From contig CAZPUQ010000004.1 of NCBI GenBank assembly GCA_964589785.1, positions 62,001 through 126,000 on the forward strand: a stretch of 64,000 bases of DNA. Reading direction: 5' to 3'. This DNA is from JAGVSR01 sp964589785. GTDB taxonomy: Bacteria > Pseudomonadota > Alphaproteobacteria > Rhizobiales > Hyphomicrobiaceae. The position numbers and the translations under genes were made by a program. The notes beneath the pieces were generated by a model. It was not told the origin of the DNA, did no database searches, and was given only the letters and a program-made list of their open reading frames with translations. Below, in pieces: positions 10,047-20,697 of this stretch. Every line of letters starts with the position of its first letter. Position 1 is the stretch's first letter.

Positions 10047-10988
10047 TCAGGGCGACCCGGCCGGGCGCCCGGCCCGGTCCGCCCGTGCCTGCCACGCAGC
10101 ATAGCTCGCCGTGAAGCGATCGCGCTCGCCGGTGAGCCAGGCCCGGAACGCCTGGGCGGCCGCCGTCAGCCGCGCGCCCTCTGCATGCACCAGGAAGTAG
10201 GCGCATTCCTCGACGACGATCCCGAACGGCCGTACCAGACGCCCCGCCATCAGCGCGTCGCCGGCCTGCACCGCGTCGGCGAGCGCAAAGCCGCTGCCGG
10301 CCTCCGCGGCGGCGATCGCGAGTTCGCCGCGGACCTGCGGACCGACGGGCGGCACGGCAAGGCTCACCCCGGCGGCCGCAAGCCACAGCGGCCAGTAGTC
10401 GTGCCGGTCCTCGCGGATGAGCGCCGCCGTTGCGAGGTCCGCCGGCACGCGGACGCGCGAGGCGGCAAGGAATTTGGGGCTGCACACGGGCGCGGCGGCG
10501 GCCGGAAAAAGCTTCGTCGCCGACACGCTTCGCCAGTCGCCCTTGCCGTAGCGGATGCCGATGTCGGCTTCGCCCTTGGCATAATCGACGAGCCGCGGGC
10601 TCGGATCGATGACGAGGTCGATGTCGGGATGGGCCGCCAAAAACGACTTCAGTCGGGGCACGAGCCACAGCGCTGCGAACGAGACGTCGCTGCTGACGAC
10701 GAGGCCCCGCCGCTGTCCGGACGCCTTGAAGCGGTCGACGGCGGCGGCGAGCCGATCGAAGGCGGCGGTCAGGTCGGCGGCAAGGGTCGCGCCATCCTCC
10801 GTCAACGCAACGCCGCGCCCGGTCCGGTGAAACAGCTTCGTGCCGAGCCAGGCCTCGAGCTCGCGGACATGGCGGCTCACGGCCGCCTGCGCGACATTGA
10901 GCTCAGCCGATGCGAGCGTCAGGCTCCGGTGCCGCGCCGCCGCCTCGAAGGCGCGGAGCGCGTTGAGCGAGGGAAGTCTGCGAGACAT
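10047..10988 (-). CDS. LysR-family transcriptional regulator (GcvA-like)
   Basis: A 313-aa LysR regulator. The N-terminal winged helix is clear (LPSLNALRAFEAAARHRSLTLASAELNVAQAAVSRHVRELEAWLGTKLF), and the effector domain spans about residues 90-300. The PSLNALRAFEAAARH opening is typical of the GcvA/AmpR-like branch. An ATG at 10988 is preferred to the GTG nine bases upstream. LysR proteins usually control a divergent neighbour; here that would be only the small basic ORF at 11095, so its target is unclear. Confidence 0.9.
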   Translation of the reverse strand: MSRRLPSLNALRAFEAAARHRSLTLASAELNVAQAAVSRHVRELEAWLGTKLFHRTGRGVALTEDGATLAADLTAAFDRLAAAVDRFKASGQRRGLVVSSDVSFAALWLVPRLKSFLAAHPDIDLVIDPSPRLVDYAKGEADIGIRYGKGDWRSVSATKLFPAAAAPVCSPKFLAASRVRVPADLATAALIREDRHDYWPLWLAAAGVSLAVPPVGPQVRGELAIAAAEAGSGFALADAVQAGDALMAGRLVRPFGIVVEECAYFLVHAEGARLTAAAQAFRAWLTGERDRFTASYAAWQARADRAGRPAGSP

Positions 10989-11094
10989 CACACACACAAC
11001 ATGGCGTTATGGGCACCCAGCCCCTTTGTTGTTTGTTCTTAGCCGAGACGGAGCGCATCGTCTCCCTATGCCGCACGGGCCAGGAGATGCTGCC

Positions 11095-11226
11095 ATGATG
11101 CTCGCAATCACGAAGCTCGTCGAAACGATCGAGCGGCTGCTCTTTCCCAGAAGGCGGGAGCGCGGCTCATCCGGTTCCAGGAACCGCAGGCCGCAGCACC
11201 CGGCCCCTACCGCTCGAAGCGCTTGA
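11095..11226 (+). CDS. possible 43-aa basic microprotein divergent from lysR
   Basis: A short frame with a GGAGA ribosome site 8 bases before tandem ATGs. It begins MMLAITKLVETIERLLFPRRRE, an amphipathic helix followed by an Arg/Pro-rich tail. It is divergent from the LysR gene, the position usually taken by a LysR target, and its last 20 bases overlap the 3' end of ettA on the other strand. No family is recognised. The tail may simply reflect antisense coding bias over ettA, hence low confidence. Confidence 0.3.
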   Translation: MMLAITKLVETIERLLFPRRRERGSSGSRNRRPQHPAPTARSA

Positions 11227-12868
11227 ACTTGATGCGGTGGGGCTCGACCGCGGCCTCGCCGAGGCGGCGCTTCTTGTCCTCCTCGTAGGCGTCGAAGTTG
11301 CCCTCGAACCATTCGACGTGGCTGTCGCCCTCGAAGGCGAGGATGTGGGTGGCCAGACGATCGAGGAAGAAGCGGTCGTGCGAGATGACGACGGCGCACC
11401 CGGGGAAGTCCTCCAGCGCCGCCTCCAGCGCACCGAGGGTCTCGGTGTCGAGGTCGTTCGTCGGCTCGTCGAGAAGCAGGAGGTTGCCGCCCTCCTTCAG
11501 CATCTTGGCCAGATGCACGCGGTTGCGCTCGCCGCCCGAGAGCAGGCCGATCTTCTTCTGCTGGTCCGGCCCCTTGAAGTTGAACCACCCGCAGTAGGCG
11601 CGCGAGTTCATCTCCTTCTTCTCGCCGAGCTTGATCATGTCGAGGCCGCCCGAGATCTCCTCCCAGACCGTCTTGCGGTCGTCGAGGTGATCGCGGCTCT
11701 GGTCGACGTAGCCGAGTTTCACCGTCTCGCCGAGGCGGATCGAGCCCTTGTCGGGCTTCTCCTTGCCGGTCAGCATCTTGAACAGTGTCGTCTTGCCCGC
11801 GCCGTTGGGACCGATCACGCCGACGATGCCGCCCGGCGGCAGCTTGAAGGAGAGGTCGTCGATGAGGAGCCGGTCGCCGAAAGCCTTGGAGAGGCCGTCG
11901 ACCTCGACCACGACGTCGCCGAGGCGCGGCCCCGGCGCGATCTGGATCGTGGCGCGGCCCACCTCCTCGCGACCCGCCTGCTCGACGAGCTTCTCGTAGG
12001 CGGTGATGCGGGCCTTGGACTTCGCCTGGCGGGCCTTGGGCGAGGAGCGGATCCATTCCAGCTCGCGCGAGATCGTCTTCTGGCGGCCTTCCTCGGCGGC
12101 TTTCTCGGCCTCCTGACGCTTCGCCTTCTGCTCCAGCCAGCTCGAATAGTTGCCCTGCCACGGCACGCCGTGGCCGCGGTCGAGCTCCAGCGTCCACGCC
12201 GTGATGTTGTCGAGGAAGTAGCGGTCGTGCGTGACGAGGATTACGCAGCCCGCGTACTCCTTCAGGAACCGTTCGAGCCAGGCGACGCTCTCCGCGTCGA
12301 GATGGTTCGTCGGCTCATCGAGGAGCAGGATGTCGGGCTTCGACAGCAAGAGCCGGACGAGCGCCACGCGGCGCTTCTCGCCGCCCGACAGCCTGGTCAC
12401 GTCCGCGTCCCCCGGCGGGCAGCGCAGCGCGTCGAGCGCCTGCTCCACCTGCGTGTCGAGGTCCCAGAGGTTCTGGGCGTCGATCTGATCCTGCAGCGCG
12501 GTCATCTCGTCGGCGGTCTCCTCGGAGTAGTTCGCCGCGATCTCGTTGTAGCGGTCGAGGATCGCCTTCTTCTCCGCCACGCCCTCCATCGCGTTGCCGA
12601 GCACATCCTTGTCGGGGTCGAGCTGCGGCTCCTGCGGCAGGTAGCCGACCTTGATGCCGTCGGCGGCCCAGGCCTCGCCGACGTAGTCGTCGATGTCGCC
12701 CGCCATGATCTTGAGCAGCGTCGACTTGCCGGAGCCGTTCAGGCCCACGACGCCGATCTTGGCACTCGGCAGGAACGAGAGCGAGATGTCCTTCAGCACC
12801 TGCTTGCCGCCCGGATAGGTCTTGGACAGCTTGTGCATGTGGTAGACGTACTGGTGGGCTGCGGCCAT
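11207..12868 (-). CDS. ettA: energy-dependent translational throttle protein EttA (ABC-F ATPase)
   Basis: A 553-aa soluble ABC-F protein with two nucleotide-binding domains and no membrane helices. The first has GLNGSGKST, LSGGEKRRVAL and LLLDEPTNHLDAESVAWL; the second has GPNGAGKTT, LSGGERNRVHLAKML and LLLDEPTNDLDTETL. A charged linker (LEQKAKRQEAEKAAEEGRQK, about 245-300) separates them. The N-terminus YVYHMHKLSKTYPGGKQVLKDISLSF and the length match EttA, which binds the ribosomal E site and gates translation according to ADP/ATP ratio. The ATG at 12868 has GAGAGG upstream. Confidence 0.94.
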   Translation of the reverse strand: MAAAHQYVYHMHKLSKTYPGGKQVLKDISLSFLPSAKIGVVGLNGSGKSTLLKIMAGDIDDYVGEAWAADGIKVGYLPQEPQLDPDKDVLGNAMEGVAEKKAILDRYNEIAANYSEETADEMTALQDQIDAQNLWDLDTQVEQALDALRCPPGDADVTRLSGGEKRRVALVRLLLSKPDILLLDEPTNHLDAESVAWLERFLKEYAGCVILVTHDRYFLDNITAWTLELDRGHGVPWQGNYSSWLEQKAKRQEAEKAAEEGRQKTISRELEWIRSSPKARQAKSKARITAYEKLVEQAGREEVGRATIQIAPGPRLGDVVVEVDGLSKAFGDRLLIDDLSFKLPPGGIVGVIGPNGAGKTTLFKMLTGKEKPDKGSIRLGETVKLGYVDQSRDHLDDRKTVWEEISGGLDMIKLGEKKEMNSRAYCGWFNFKGPDQQKKIGLLSGGERNRVHLAKMLKEGGNLLLLDEPTNDLDTETLGALEAALEDFPGCAVVISHDRFFLDRLATHILAFEGDSHVEWFEGNFDAYEEDKKRRLGEAAVEPHRIKFKRFER

Positions 12869-12976
12869 GGGAGGCGCCTCTCTTAGGATTCGCACGGGAT
12901 GGGATCGGGCGGCTTTCTAGCGGAACCCGCGTCCGGGCTCAACTGCCGCGCGGCAGGGCCGCGGCGGTTCGGCCGC

Positions 12977-13732
12977 TCACACGTTGGCGACGCCCGTGAA
13001 GAAGTAGCGTCCGAGCCCGATCGTGAACACCATGGCGCCCCAGAGCGTGTGCTCCAGGAATACGGCCCAGAACGAGCGCGTCTCGGCGTAACGGGCCGCG
13101 AACAGAAGGCCCGTCACGGTCGTCGCGACGACCGCGAACGGCTGGCCGACGACGATATGGGCGAATCCGAAAAGAAACCCGTTCGCGGTGATGGCGGCGC
13201 CGCGCGATGCACCGAACAGGCCGCCGTAGCGATGAAAGAAGAACGTGCGGTAGACGATCTCCTGCGCGGCGACGGAGGCGAAAGGGTAGGCGATCAGGAT
13301 CGTCAGCCAGACCCGGGGACGGTTGCGCGGAAACTCGAGCAGCCATTCGGGGTGGGCCTCCTGCAGCCAGGCGGCGACGCCGAGCGTGCCGGCCGCGAAG
13401 ACGAGGAGGATCGACAGCAGCGTGCGCCAGCCGAAGCCGCGCGCGACCTCCTGCCTGAGCGAGAACGTCCGGTCGAAGGCGAGGATCGCGAGCACGACGA
13501 GGAGCACCGGCACGAGCGCCACGAACAGAGGCATGCGCGCCTGATGCACGGCGGCGTGCATCGCCAGCGGGGCGGCCAGGAACAGGAGGCCCATCTCGGC
13601 GACGAGCCAGGCGGCACCGAGGCCCGTCAGCGGCGCCCGCGCGAGCGTGCCGCCGGCACACACCGCCGCCGGAGCGGCAGCACGAGGGACGGCAACGGAT
13701 CGGGACCCCTCGGACGAGGTCCGGCCCCTCAT
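12977..13732 (-). CDS. CPBP-family intramembrane glutamic protease (CAAX/Abi type)
   Basis: A 251-aa protein with about six hydrophobic segments. It carries the CPBP motifs: Gln157-Glu158-x3-Arg162 (AAQEIVYRTFF), Phe188-x3-His192 (FLFGFAHI) and His228 (LEHTLWG). The canonical motif 1 is Glu-Glu-x3-Arg, so the first Glu is replaced by Gln, a variation seen in some members. The family includes CAAX prenyl endopeptidases and bacteriocin-immunity proteins; the substrate is unknown. It lies directly downstream of the YpfJ-like metalloprotease gene with a 30-bp gap on the same strand, so they are probably co-transcribed. Confidence 0.82.
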   Translation of the reverse strand: MRGRTSSEGSRSVAVPRAAAPAAVCAGGTLARAPLTGLGAAWLVAEMGLLFLAAPLAMHAAVHQARMPLFVALVPVLLVVLAILAFDRTFSLRQEVARGFGWRTLLSILLVFAAGTLGVAAWLQEAHPEWLLEFPRNRPRVWLTILIAYPFASVAAQEIVYRTFFFHRYGGLFGASRGAAITANGFLFGFAHIVVGQPFAVVATTVTGLLFAARYAETRSFWAVFLEHTLWGAMVFTIGLGRYFFTGVANV

Positions 13733-13762
13733 CGCAGACCCCTCCTCACACCGCGCTCAGCG

Positions 13763-14725
13763 TCAGAGATCGTCGGTGCCGAACGTATCGCAGGACTGCA
13801 TCTGGCCCGACTTGTAGCCGGTCGTGAACCAGCGCATGCGCTGCTCCGCCGAGCCGTGCGTGAAGGCGTCCGGCACGACGTAGCCCTGCGTCTTCCGCTG
13901 GATCATGTCGTCGCCGATGGCATTGGCCGCGCGCAAACCCTCCTCGATGTCGCCGGGCTCCAGACGGGCGTTGAGCTGGTGGTTGAGATTCGCCCACACG
14001 CCCGCGAGGCAATCGGCCTGCAGCTCCATGCGCACCTGCAGCGCGTTGGCGCTGCGCTCGTCCATGCGCTGCTTCATCGACTGCACCTTGTCGGCGATGC
14101 CGAGCAGCGTCTGGACGTGGTGGCCGACCTCGTGCGCGACGACGTAGGCCTGCGCGAAATCGCCCGGCGCGTTGAAGCGCCGCTTCAGCTCCTCGTAGAA
14201 GGCGAGGTCGATGTAGATCTTGCGGTCGAGCGGGCAGTAGAACGGGCCCATCTGCGTCATGCCGACTCCGCAGGCCGTGCGCGTGCCGCGGTCGAAGATG
14301 ACGAGCTGGGGCTCCTGATAGTTCTCGCCGAAGCTCTGGAAGACCTTGTTCCACACCTGCTCGGTGTCGGCGAGCACGCGGCTGATGAAAACCTTCATCT
14401 CGTCGTTCGATGCCGCCGTCCTGCCGGCGCCTCCGGGCAGCCCCGGAATGTCGGGCCCGCTGGTCGGGCGCTGCGTCGTCTCGGTCCGCGGCATCTGCGG
14501 CATGTCCGGGAAGTTGCGCCCGCCGCCGCCCAGCAGAAGGTCGAGCGGGTTGATGCCGAAGAGCAGCATGATCGCGCCGATGATGAGAAGCGACGTCAGG
14601 CTCACGCCGCCGCGCCCGCCGATCGGGATCTGGATCCCGCCGCCGCCCGGGAAGCCGAAGCCGCCGCCCTGGCCGCGCCGGTCCTCGACGTTCCTGCTTT
14701 CCTGGTCCCGCTCGTCGTAGCGCAT
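13763..14725 (-). CDS. YpfJ-family neutral zinc metallopeptidase
   Basis: A 320-aa protein with a Gly-rich N-terminal cytoplasmic segment, one membrane helix (about 43-58), a Pro-rich linker and an extracytoplasmic domain. The zinc-binding HEVGHH sits at residues 198-203, preceded by DLAFYEELKRRF and followed by the conserved ELQADCLAGVWAN that supplies the third ligand in zincins. Cys152 and Cys164 flank a loop typical of the family. Length and order match YpfJ/KPN_00944-type neutral zinc metallopeptidases, whose physiological substrate is unknown. It probably forms a two-gene unit with the downstream CPBP protease. Confidence 0.92.
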   Translation of the reverse strand: MRYDERDQESRNVEDRRGQGGGFGFPGGGGIQIPIGGRGGVSLTSLLIIGAIMLLFGINPLDLLLGGGGRNFPDMPQMPRTETTQRPTSGPDIPGLPGGAGRTAASNDEMKVFISRVLADTEQVWNKVFQSFGENYQEPQLVIFDRGTRTACGVGMTQMGPFYCPLDRKIYIDLAFYEELKRRFNAPGDFAQAYVVAHEVGHHVQTLLGIADKVQSMKQRMDERSANALQVRMELQADCLAGVWANLNHQLNARLEPGDIEEGLRAANAIGDDMIQRKTQGYVVPDAFTHGSAEQRMRWFTTGYKSGQMQSCDTFGTDDL

Positions 14726-15072
14726 ACGCGTCCTCTATGCCTCGTCCGACAGCCGCGCGGCCGTCGCGTGTTGAGCAGCCCGCCGCACGCGGCCGCCTCC
14801 TTTCCATACTGTGCCCGCGTTGCGGAGTAAACGCGCGCGCCGGAGGAACGCGACCGCCGCCCGCTGCCACGGGCCGACCGCCCGGCCGGTCCGCCGCCCG
14901 CGCAGCTTCGAGGCGGCGGTCGCGCCCCGGCCAGGACCGGCTAATCCGGGCCACCCGCCGGTGCGCCCATAGCGGCCCATCCGCCCCCACCGCATCGGCG
15001 TTAACCCTTTGTCAACCATGCCGGCCCGAAGAATCGGGATCGCCAACCGTTGATTTGGCCGCGAGGCGCGCC
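14726..15072. other. 347-bp GC-rich intergenic region
   Basis: This gap separates the divergent metallopeptidase gene and the 165-aa protein at 15073. A long + strand frame runs through it into that protein but its composition (Arg, Pro, Ala) looks non-coding. I see no convincing promoter, repeat or structured RNA. Confidence 0.4.
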
Positions 15073-15570
15073 GTGGACGATCTCGATTTAGCCCCCAGGC
15101 TGACCTCCACCTTGAACGAGGTGACGAACGACACCGGCCGCATGGCGTTCTGCGGCCCCTACGTGCTGTCGGCGATCACCGGCTATCCGATCAGCAAGGT
15201 CGAGCGGGCGATCAACGCCTACCGCGAGCTGCCGCCCGACCTGAAGCTTGCGGTGAAGGGCACCTACGCCGACGAGGTCGAGGCGGCGCTGGCCATGTAC
15301 GGCTACGCCATGACGCTGAAAGAGAGCCACATGCACCTGGAGCGCCGCAAGCGCCCCACCGTGTGGACGTGGATGCAGAAGCCGCGCAACGCCTGGGCGC
15401 ACTACATCCTGGCCATCCACAAGGGCAAGGACGGCCACTGGATCCTGATCAAGGGTGTCAAGATGTGCGACACGTACACGGAGGGCCAGTGGACCTTCGT
15501 GTGCGACGGGCCGCATCGCGGCTGCCGCATCATGGAGGTCTTCGAGGTCAAGCGCGCGATCGACGCGTGA
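15073..15570 (+). CDS. conserved-looking protein of unknown function with a Cys/His pair
   Basis: A 165-aa cytoplasmic protein without signal peptide. It opens MDDLDLAPRLTSTLNEVTND and contains FCGPYVLSAITG (Cys27) and later AHYILAIHKGKDGHWILIKG with His residues, an order reminiscent of papain-fold (C39-like or phage-type) cysteine peptidases. Three further Cys lie near the C-terminus. This is pattern reading, not recognition of a family. The GTG at 15073 is chosen because an upstream GAGGCG precedes it and coding-like composition begins there; an ATG at 15142 is the alternative. The gene ends before a hairpin shared with ompW. Confidence 0.6.
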   Translation: MDDLDLAPRLTSTLNEVTNDTGRMAFCGPYVLSAITGYPISKVERAINAYRELPPDLKLAVKGTYADEVEAALAMYGYAMTLKESHMHLERRKRPTVWTWMQKPRNAWAHYILAIHKGKDGHWILIKGVKMCDTYTEGQWTFVCDGPHRGCRIMEVFEVKRAIDA

Positions 15571-15625
15571 GTCGTCGCAGCCTGCGCCGCTGCACGGTGG
15601 AGCCTGCGCAACCTCTGGAAAAGCA

Positions 15626-15651
15626 AAGGCCCGCTCATCCGAGCGGGCCTT
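15626..15651. terminator. bidirectional hairpin terminator
   Basis: An 11-bp perfect stem (AAGGCCCGCTC with GAGCGGGCCTT) and 4-base loop between two convergent genes. The T-run is short in both directions, so efficiency is uncertain. Confidence 0.7.
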
Positions 15652-15696
15652 GCCGTATGCTTGAGCCTGTGACGGAACGGGGACGACCCCAATCCC

Positions 15697-16383
15697 TCAC
15701 TTCAGCGGCGCTTCCGCGTGCCGTGCCCCGAAGATATCCGAGAGGTTGAAGCGGTAGCCGACACCGACCGAGAAGATCCAGGGATCGAGCTCGACGTTGA
15801 AGTCGGCGCCGAGCGGACGCACGCTCACGTCGTGATCGATCCAGGTCTTCTTGACGTCGGCGTTGAGGTACCAGCCTTCGCCGAGCTCCACGTCGAAGCC
15901 AGCCTGCAGCGTGAAGCCGAGCGCGTCGTCGACCTCCACGTTCTGACCGGCCAGAGCGCCCGTACCTTCCTCGCTGAAGGGGAGGATGTACTGGATGCCG
16001 GCGCCGACGTAGGGCTTGAAGCCGCCCATGCTGTCGAAGTGGTACTGCAGCGTCAGGGCCGGCGGGAACACCCAGAACTCGGCGACCTTGCCGGCCCCCT
16101 CAAGCTCCGCATCCATGTTGGCAAAGCAGCAGAACAGCTCGACCGCGAGATTCTTGTTCAGGAAGTAGGTCAGCGTCGCCGTCGGAATGAATTCATCGTC
16201 AACCGAAAGCCCCGCCGGGCTGCTGTCATCGCCCGGGGCAACGTACGTCCCTTGCACGCGGACCATGAAGTCGCCGCTGTAGTCGCCAGCCGACGCCGGA
16301 ATGGCTGCTCCGGCCACGCCTCCCATGACGGCAAAGCCCGTCAGCCACGCCTTGATACCCCATCCAGTGTTCATCATGGTCAT
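15697..16383 (-). CDS. ompW: OmpW-family outer membrane protein
   Basis: A 228-aa protein with a signal peptide (cleavage near IPASAGDY) and an eight-stranded barrel. OmpW hallmarks are GDFMVRVQGTYVAPGDDSS at the mature N-terminus, PTATLTYFLNKNLAVELF, LTLQYHFDSMGGFKPYVGAGIQY and the C-terminal strand ending in YRFNLSDIFG. OmpW proteins form narrow hydrophobic channels in the outer membrane. The ATG at 16383 has AGGGG upstream; the longer frame is not needed. It is divergent from a Crp/Fnr regulator, and two FNR-type boxes lie in the shared upstream region. Anaerobic control of ompW by FNR is known in enterobacteria. Confidence 0.92.
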   Translation of the reverse strand: MTMMNTGWGIKAWLTGFAVMGGVAGAAIPASAGDYSGDFMVRVQGTYVAPGDDSSPAGLSVDDEFIPTATLTYFLNKNLAVELFCCFANMDAELEGAGKVAEFWVFPPALTLQYHFDSMGGFKPYVGAGIQYILPFSEEGTGALAGQNVEVDDALGFTLQAGFDVELGEGWYLNADVKKTWIDHDVSVRPLGADFNVELDPWIFSVGVGYRFNLSDIFGARHAEAPLK

Positions 16384-16548
16384 TCCCCTATTAAGACGGC
16401 TTGGCAGCTCACGTGTCCCACCCGCCATTCCCGCAACCATCCATAGGGGGTTCCCCAGAATGTCCCAGCGCGGCGAGGGCCCGACCGCTGACCCGCGTCA
16501 GCAGCATTCGTCCGCAGGCTGCCATGTTGCGTTCAGGACACGCGCCAG

Positions 16549-16562
16549 TTGACAGAGGTCAA
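16549..16562. promoter_or_regulatory. FNR/FixK-like box 1 (TTGAC-N4-GTCAA)
   Basis: The sequence TTGACAGAGGTCAA is a perfect dyad of the Fnr/FixK class. It lies about 170 bp upstream of ompW and 160 bp upstream of the divergent Crp/Fnr gene, in non-coding sequence. Confidence 0.7.
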
Positions 16563-16619
16563 TGGCGCCTGCGGCATCCCGGAAGATGGCGGACGCACGG
16601 CGTCGCACCCCGGCGATGG

Positions 16620-16633
16620 TTGACGTTGGTCAA
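16620..16633. promoter_or_regulatory. FNR/FixK-like box 2 (TTGAC-N4-GTCAA)
   Basis: The sequence TTGACGTTGGTCAA is a second perfect dyad, centred 71 bp from box 1 and about 88 bp upstream of the Crp/Fnr start. It is well placed for autoregulation by the adjacent regulator. Confidence 0.7.
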
Positions 16634-16714
16634 TGCAGTGACGAGTCGAAGCACGGAGCGTGGTCCCAACATTCCCGGGGCGGACGCGCCCCATGCGATC
16701 GGATCGGATCAGCG

Positions 16715-17476
16715 ATGGCCATCAAGGATCGGGAGCGGCCTCAGAACGGCATGCGGCCCCAGGCCGGCGCCGCTGCCGGGCGGACCAACGGCGCCTTCCT
16801 CGGCCGGCTCGATCCGCACGAAGTGCAGGCCGCGCAAATCAAGTTGCGGCCGCGCCAGCGCATCACGCTGGCGCCAGGCCAGGACGATCTTCTCTACGCT
16901 GTCCAGTCGGGCGTGCTGTTGGCCCGCGCCGAGATGAGCCAGGGCGACGCGCGCTTCCTGGCGCTGGCGTTCCCAGGCGACGTGATCTCGGCGGGAGCCG
17001 TCCCGTGCTTTTCCGACCGGGCGATCGTCGCGGCGACGCCGGTCGAGGCGCTCCGTTTCAAGGCGAAGGCCCTGGCGCGGCTCCTCCATGCCGACGGCGA
17101 TCTCCTCTCCGCCTACGACCGCCTGCGCGACCGGCAACTCGCCCGCGCCGCCGTCCACGCGTGCGCGCTGGCCAACCTCGACGGCCCGCAGCGGCTCGCC
17201 GCCTTCCTGATCGAGATCGCCCTGGAGGTCGGCGTCCCGATCGGCACGACGGTCGCCATCGAGCTGCCCCTGTCGAGGACCGAGATCGCGCAGTACCTGG
17301 CGCTCAACGCCGATACGCTGTCGCGGCTGATGTCACGCTTCAAGGCCGAGGGCCTCATCTCTCAGAAGAGCCGGCACCAGATCACGCTGCGCAACTGGCC
17401 CGCGATCGCGGAACTCTGCCCGATCACGCCCGCGCTCACCGCCATCGAGCGCAACCGGCCCTCGCCGCTCGCCTGA
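16715..17476 (+). CDS. Crp/Fnr-family transcriptional regulator
   Basis: A 253-aa regulator with a cupin effector domain (about 25-140) and a C-terminal helix-turn-helix (about 165-235). The recognition region LPLSRTEIAQYLALNADTLSRLMSRFKAEGLI is canonical for Fnr/FixK proteins and agrees with TTGAC half-sites. The N-terminal part lacks the Fnr cysteine cluster, so direct Fe-S oxygen sensing is not expected. The start at 16715 is preferred to an in-frame extension back to 16562, because the extension would put a FNR box inside the coding region. It diverges from ompW and probably controls it and itself. Confidence 0.88.
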   Translation: MAIKDRERPQNGMRPQAGAAAGRTNGAFLGRLDPHEVQAAQIKLRPRQRITLAPGQDDLLYAVQSGVLLARAEMSQGDARFLALAFPGDVISAGAVPCFSDRAIVAATPVEALRFKAKALARLLHADGDLLSAYDRLRDRQLARAAVHACALANLDGPQRLAAFLIEIALEVGVPIGTTVAIELPLSRTEIAQYLALNADTLSRLMSRFKAEGLISQKSRHQITLRNWPAIAELCPITPALTAIERNRPSPLA

Positions 17477-17521
17477 TACGTAGCCCGTCGCAAGCCGCTG
17501 CGGCGGCTACCGGGCGCGGGC

Positions 17522-20287
<2,766 letters not shown>

Positions 20288-20697
20288 GAGCTGTTCCTTG
20301 TCGCGCCGGAGGTGCGCTGTTCCCTATCGCACCGGAGGTGCGCTGTTGCCTGTTGCACCGGACGGCCGCACACGGGCGCGCGCGTCGGCGACGCTCGTCC
20401 GGGCCGTTCCATCCTGGGGCCTCGTCTCGTCTAGCCCCTCCGCGGAGGCCCGGCAACCGCGCGCGATGCCGCCGCGGGCGGTTCTCAACAGGGCTGGCGA
20501 GACCGGATTCCCTATAACTTTCTATATATTAGCTTGCAGCAGCCGGCAAAATTCATCAGCCGTCAGATGGTGACTTGCTATGGCCATACTCCGGCCCTAT
20601 CTGACGCACCATCGTCCGGGGCGGACCAGCGCCCAAAGTCACGCGACGAGGTCGCCCGTTCATCAGAAGAGCGGCCAGATTCCCAAGGGGTAGACCA
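20288..20697. other. gyrA / PRC-barrel divergent intergenic region
   Basis: A 410-bp region holding the gyrA leader repeats on one side and, at about 20510-20535, a short AT-rich stretch (CCCTATAACTTTCTATATAT) that is the best promoter candidate for either divergent gene. No ORF with a ribosome site is seen. Confidence 0.45.
20290..20367. repeat. three tandem 26-bp repeats in the gyrA leader
   Basis: Units at 20290-20315, 20316-20341 and 20342-20367 share GCTGTT...CACCGGA and differ at a few positions. The first unit contains the Shine-Dalgarno of gyrA. Units are directly adjacent, with no spacers, so this is a minisatellite and not a CRISPR. Copy number could affect the gyrA 5' untranslated region. 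Confidence 0.85.

Noticed and set aside
11237..12886. A 549-codon + strand frame over ettA
   Set aside because: It is an antisense shadow of ettA, low-complexity and without a ribosome site.
12899..14830. A 643-codon + strand frame over the CPBP and YpfJ-like genes
   Set aside because: Antisense of two genes with clear catalytic motifs; the product is an Arg/Glu/His-rich artefact.
20290..20367. Possible CRISPR array at the gyrA leader
   Set aside because: Units are directly adjacent without spacers and there are no cas genes in the window. The same holds for 42275-42355.
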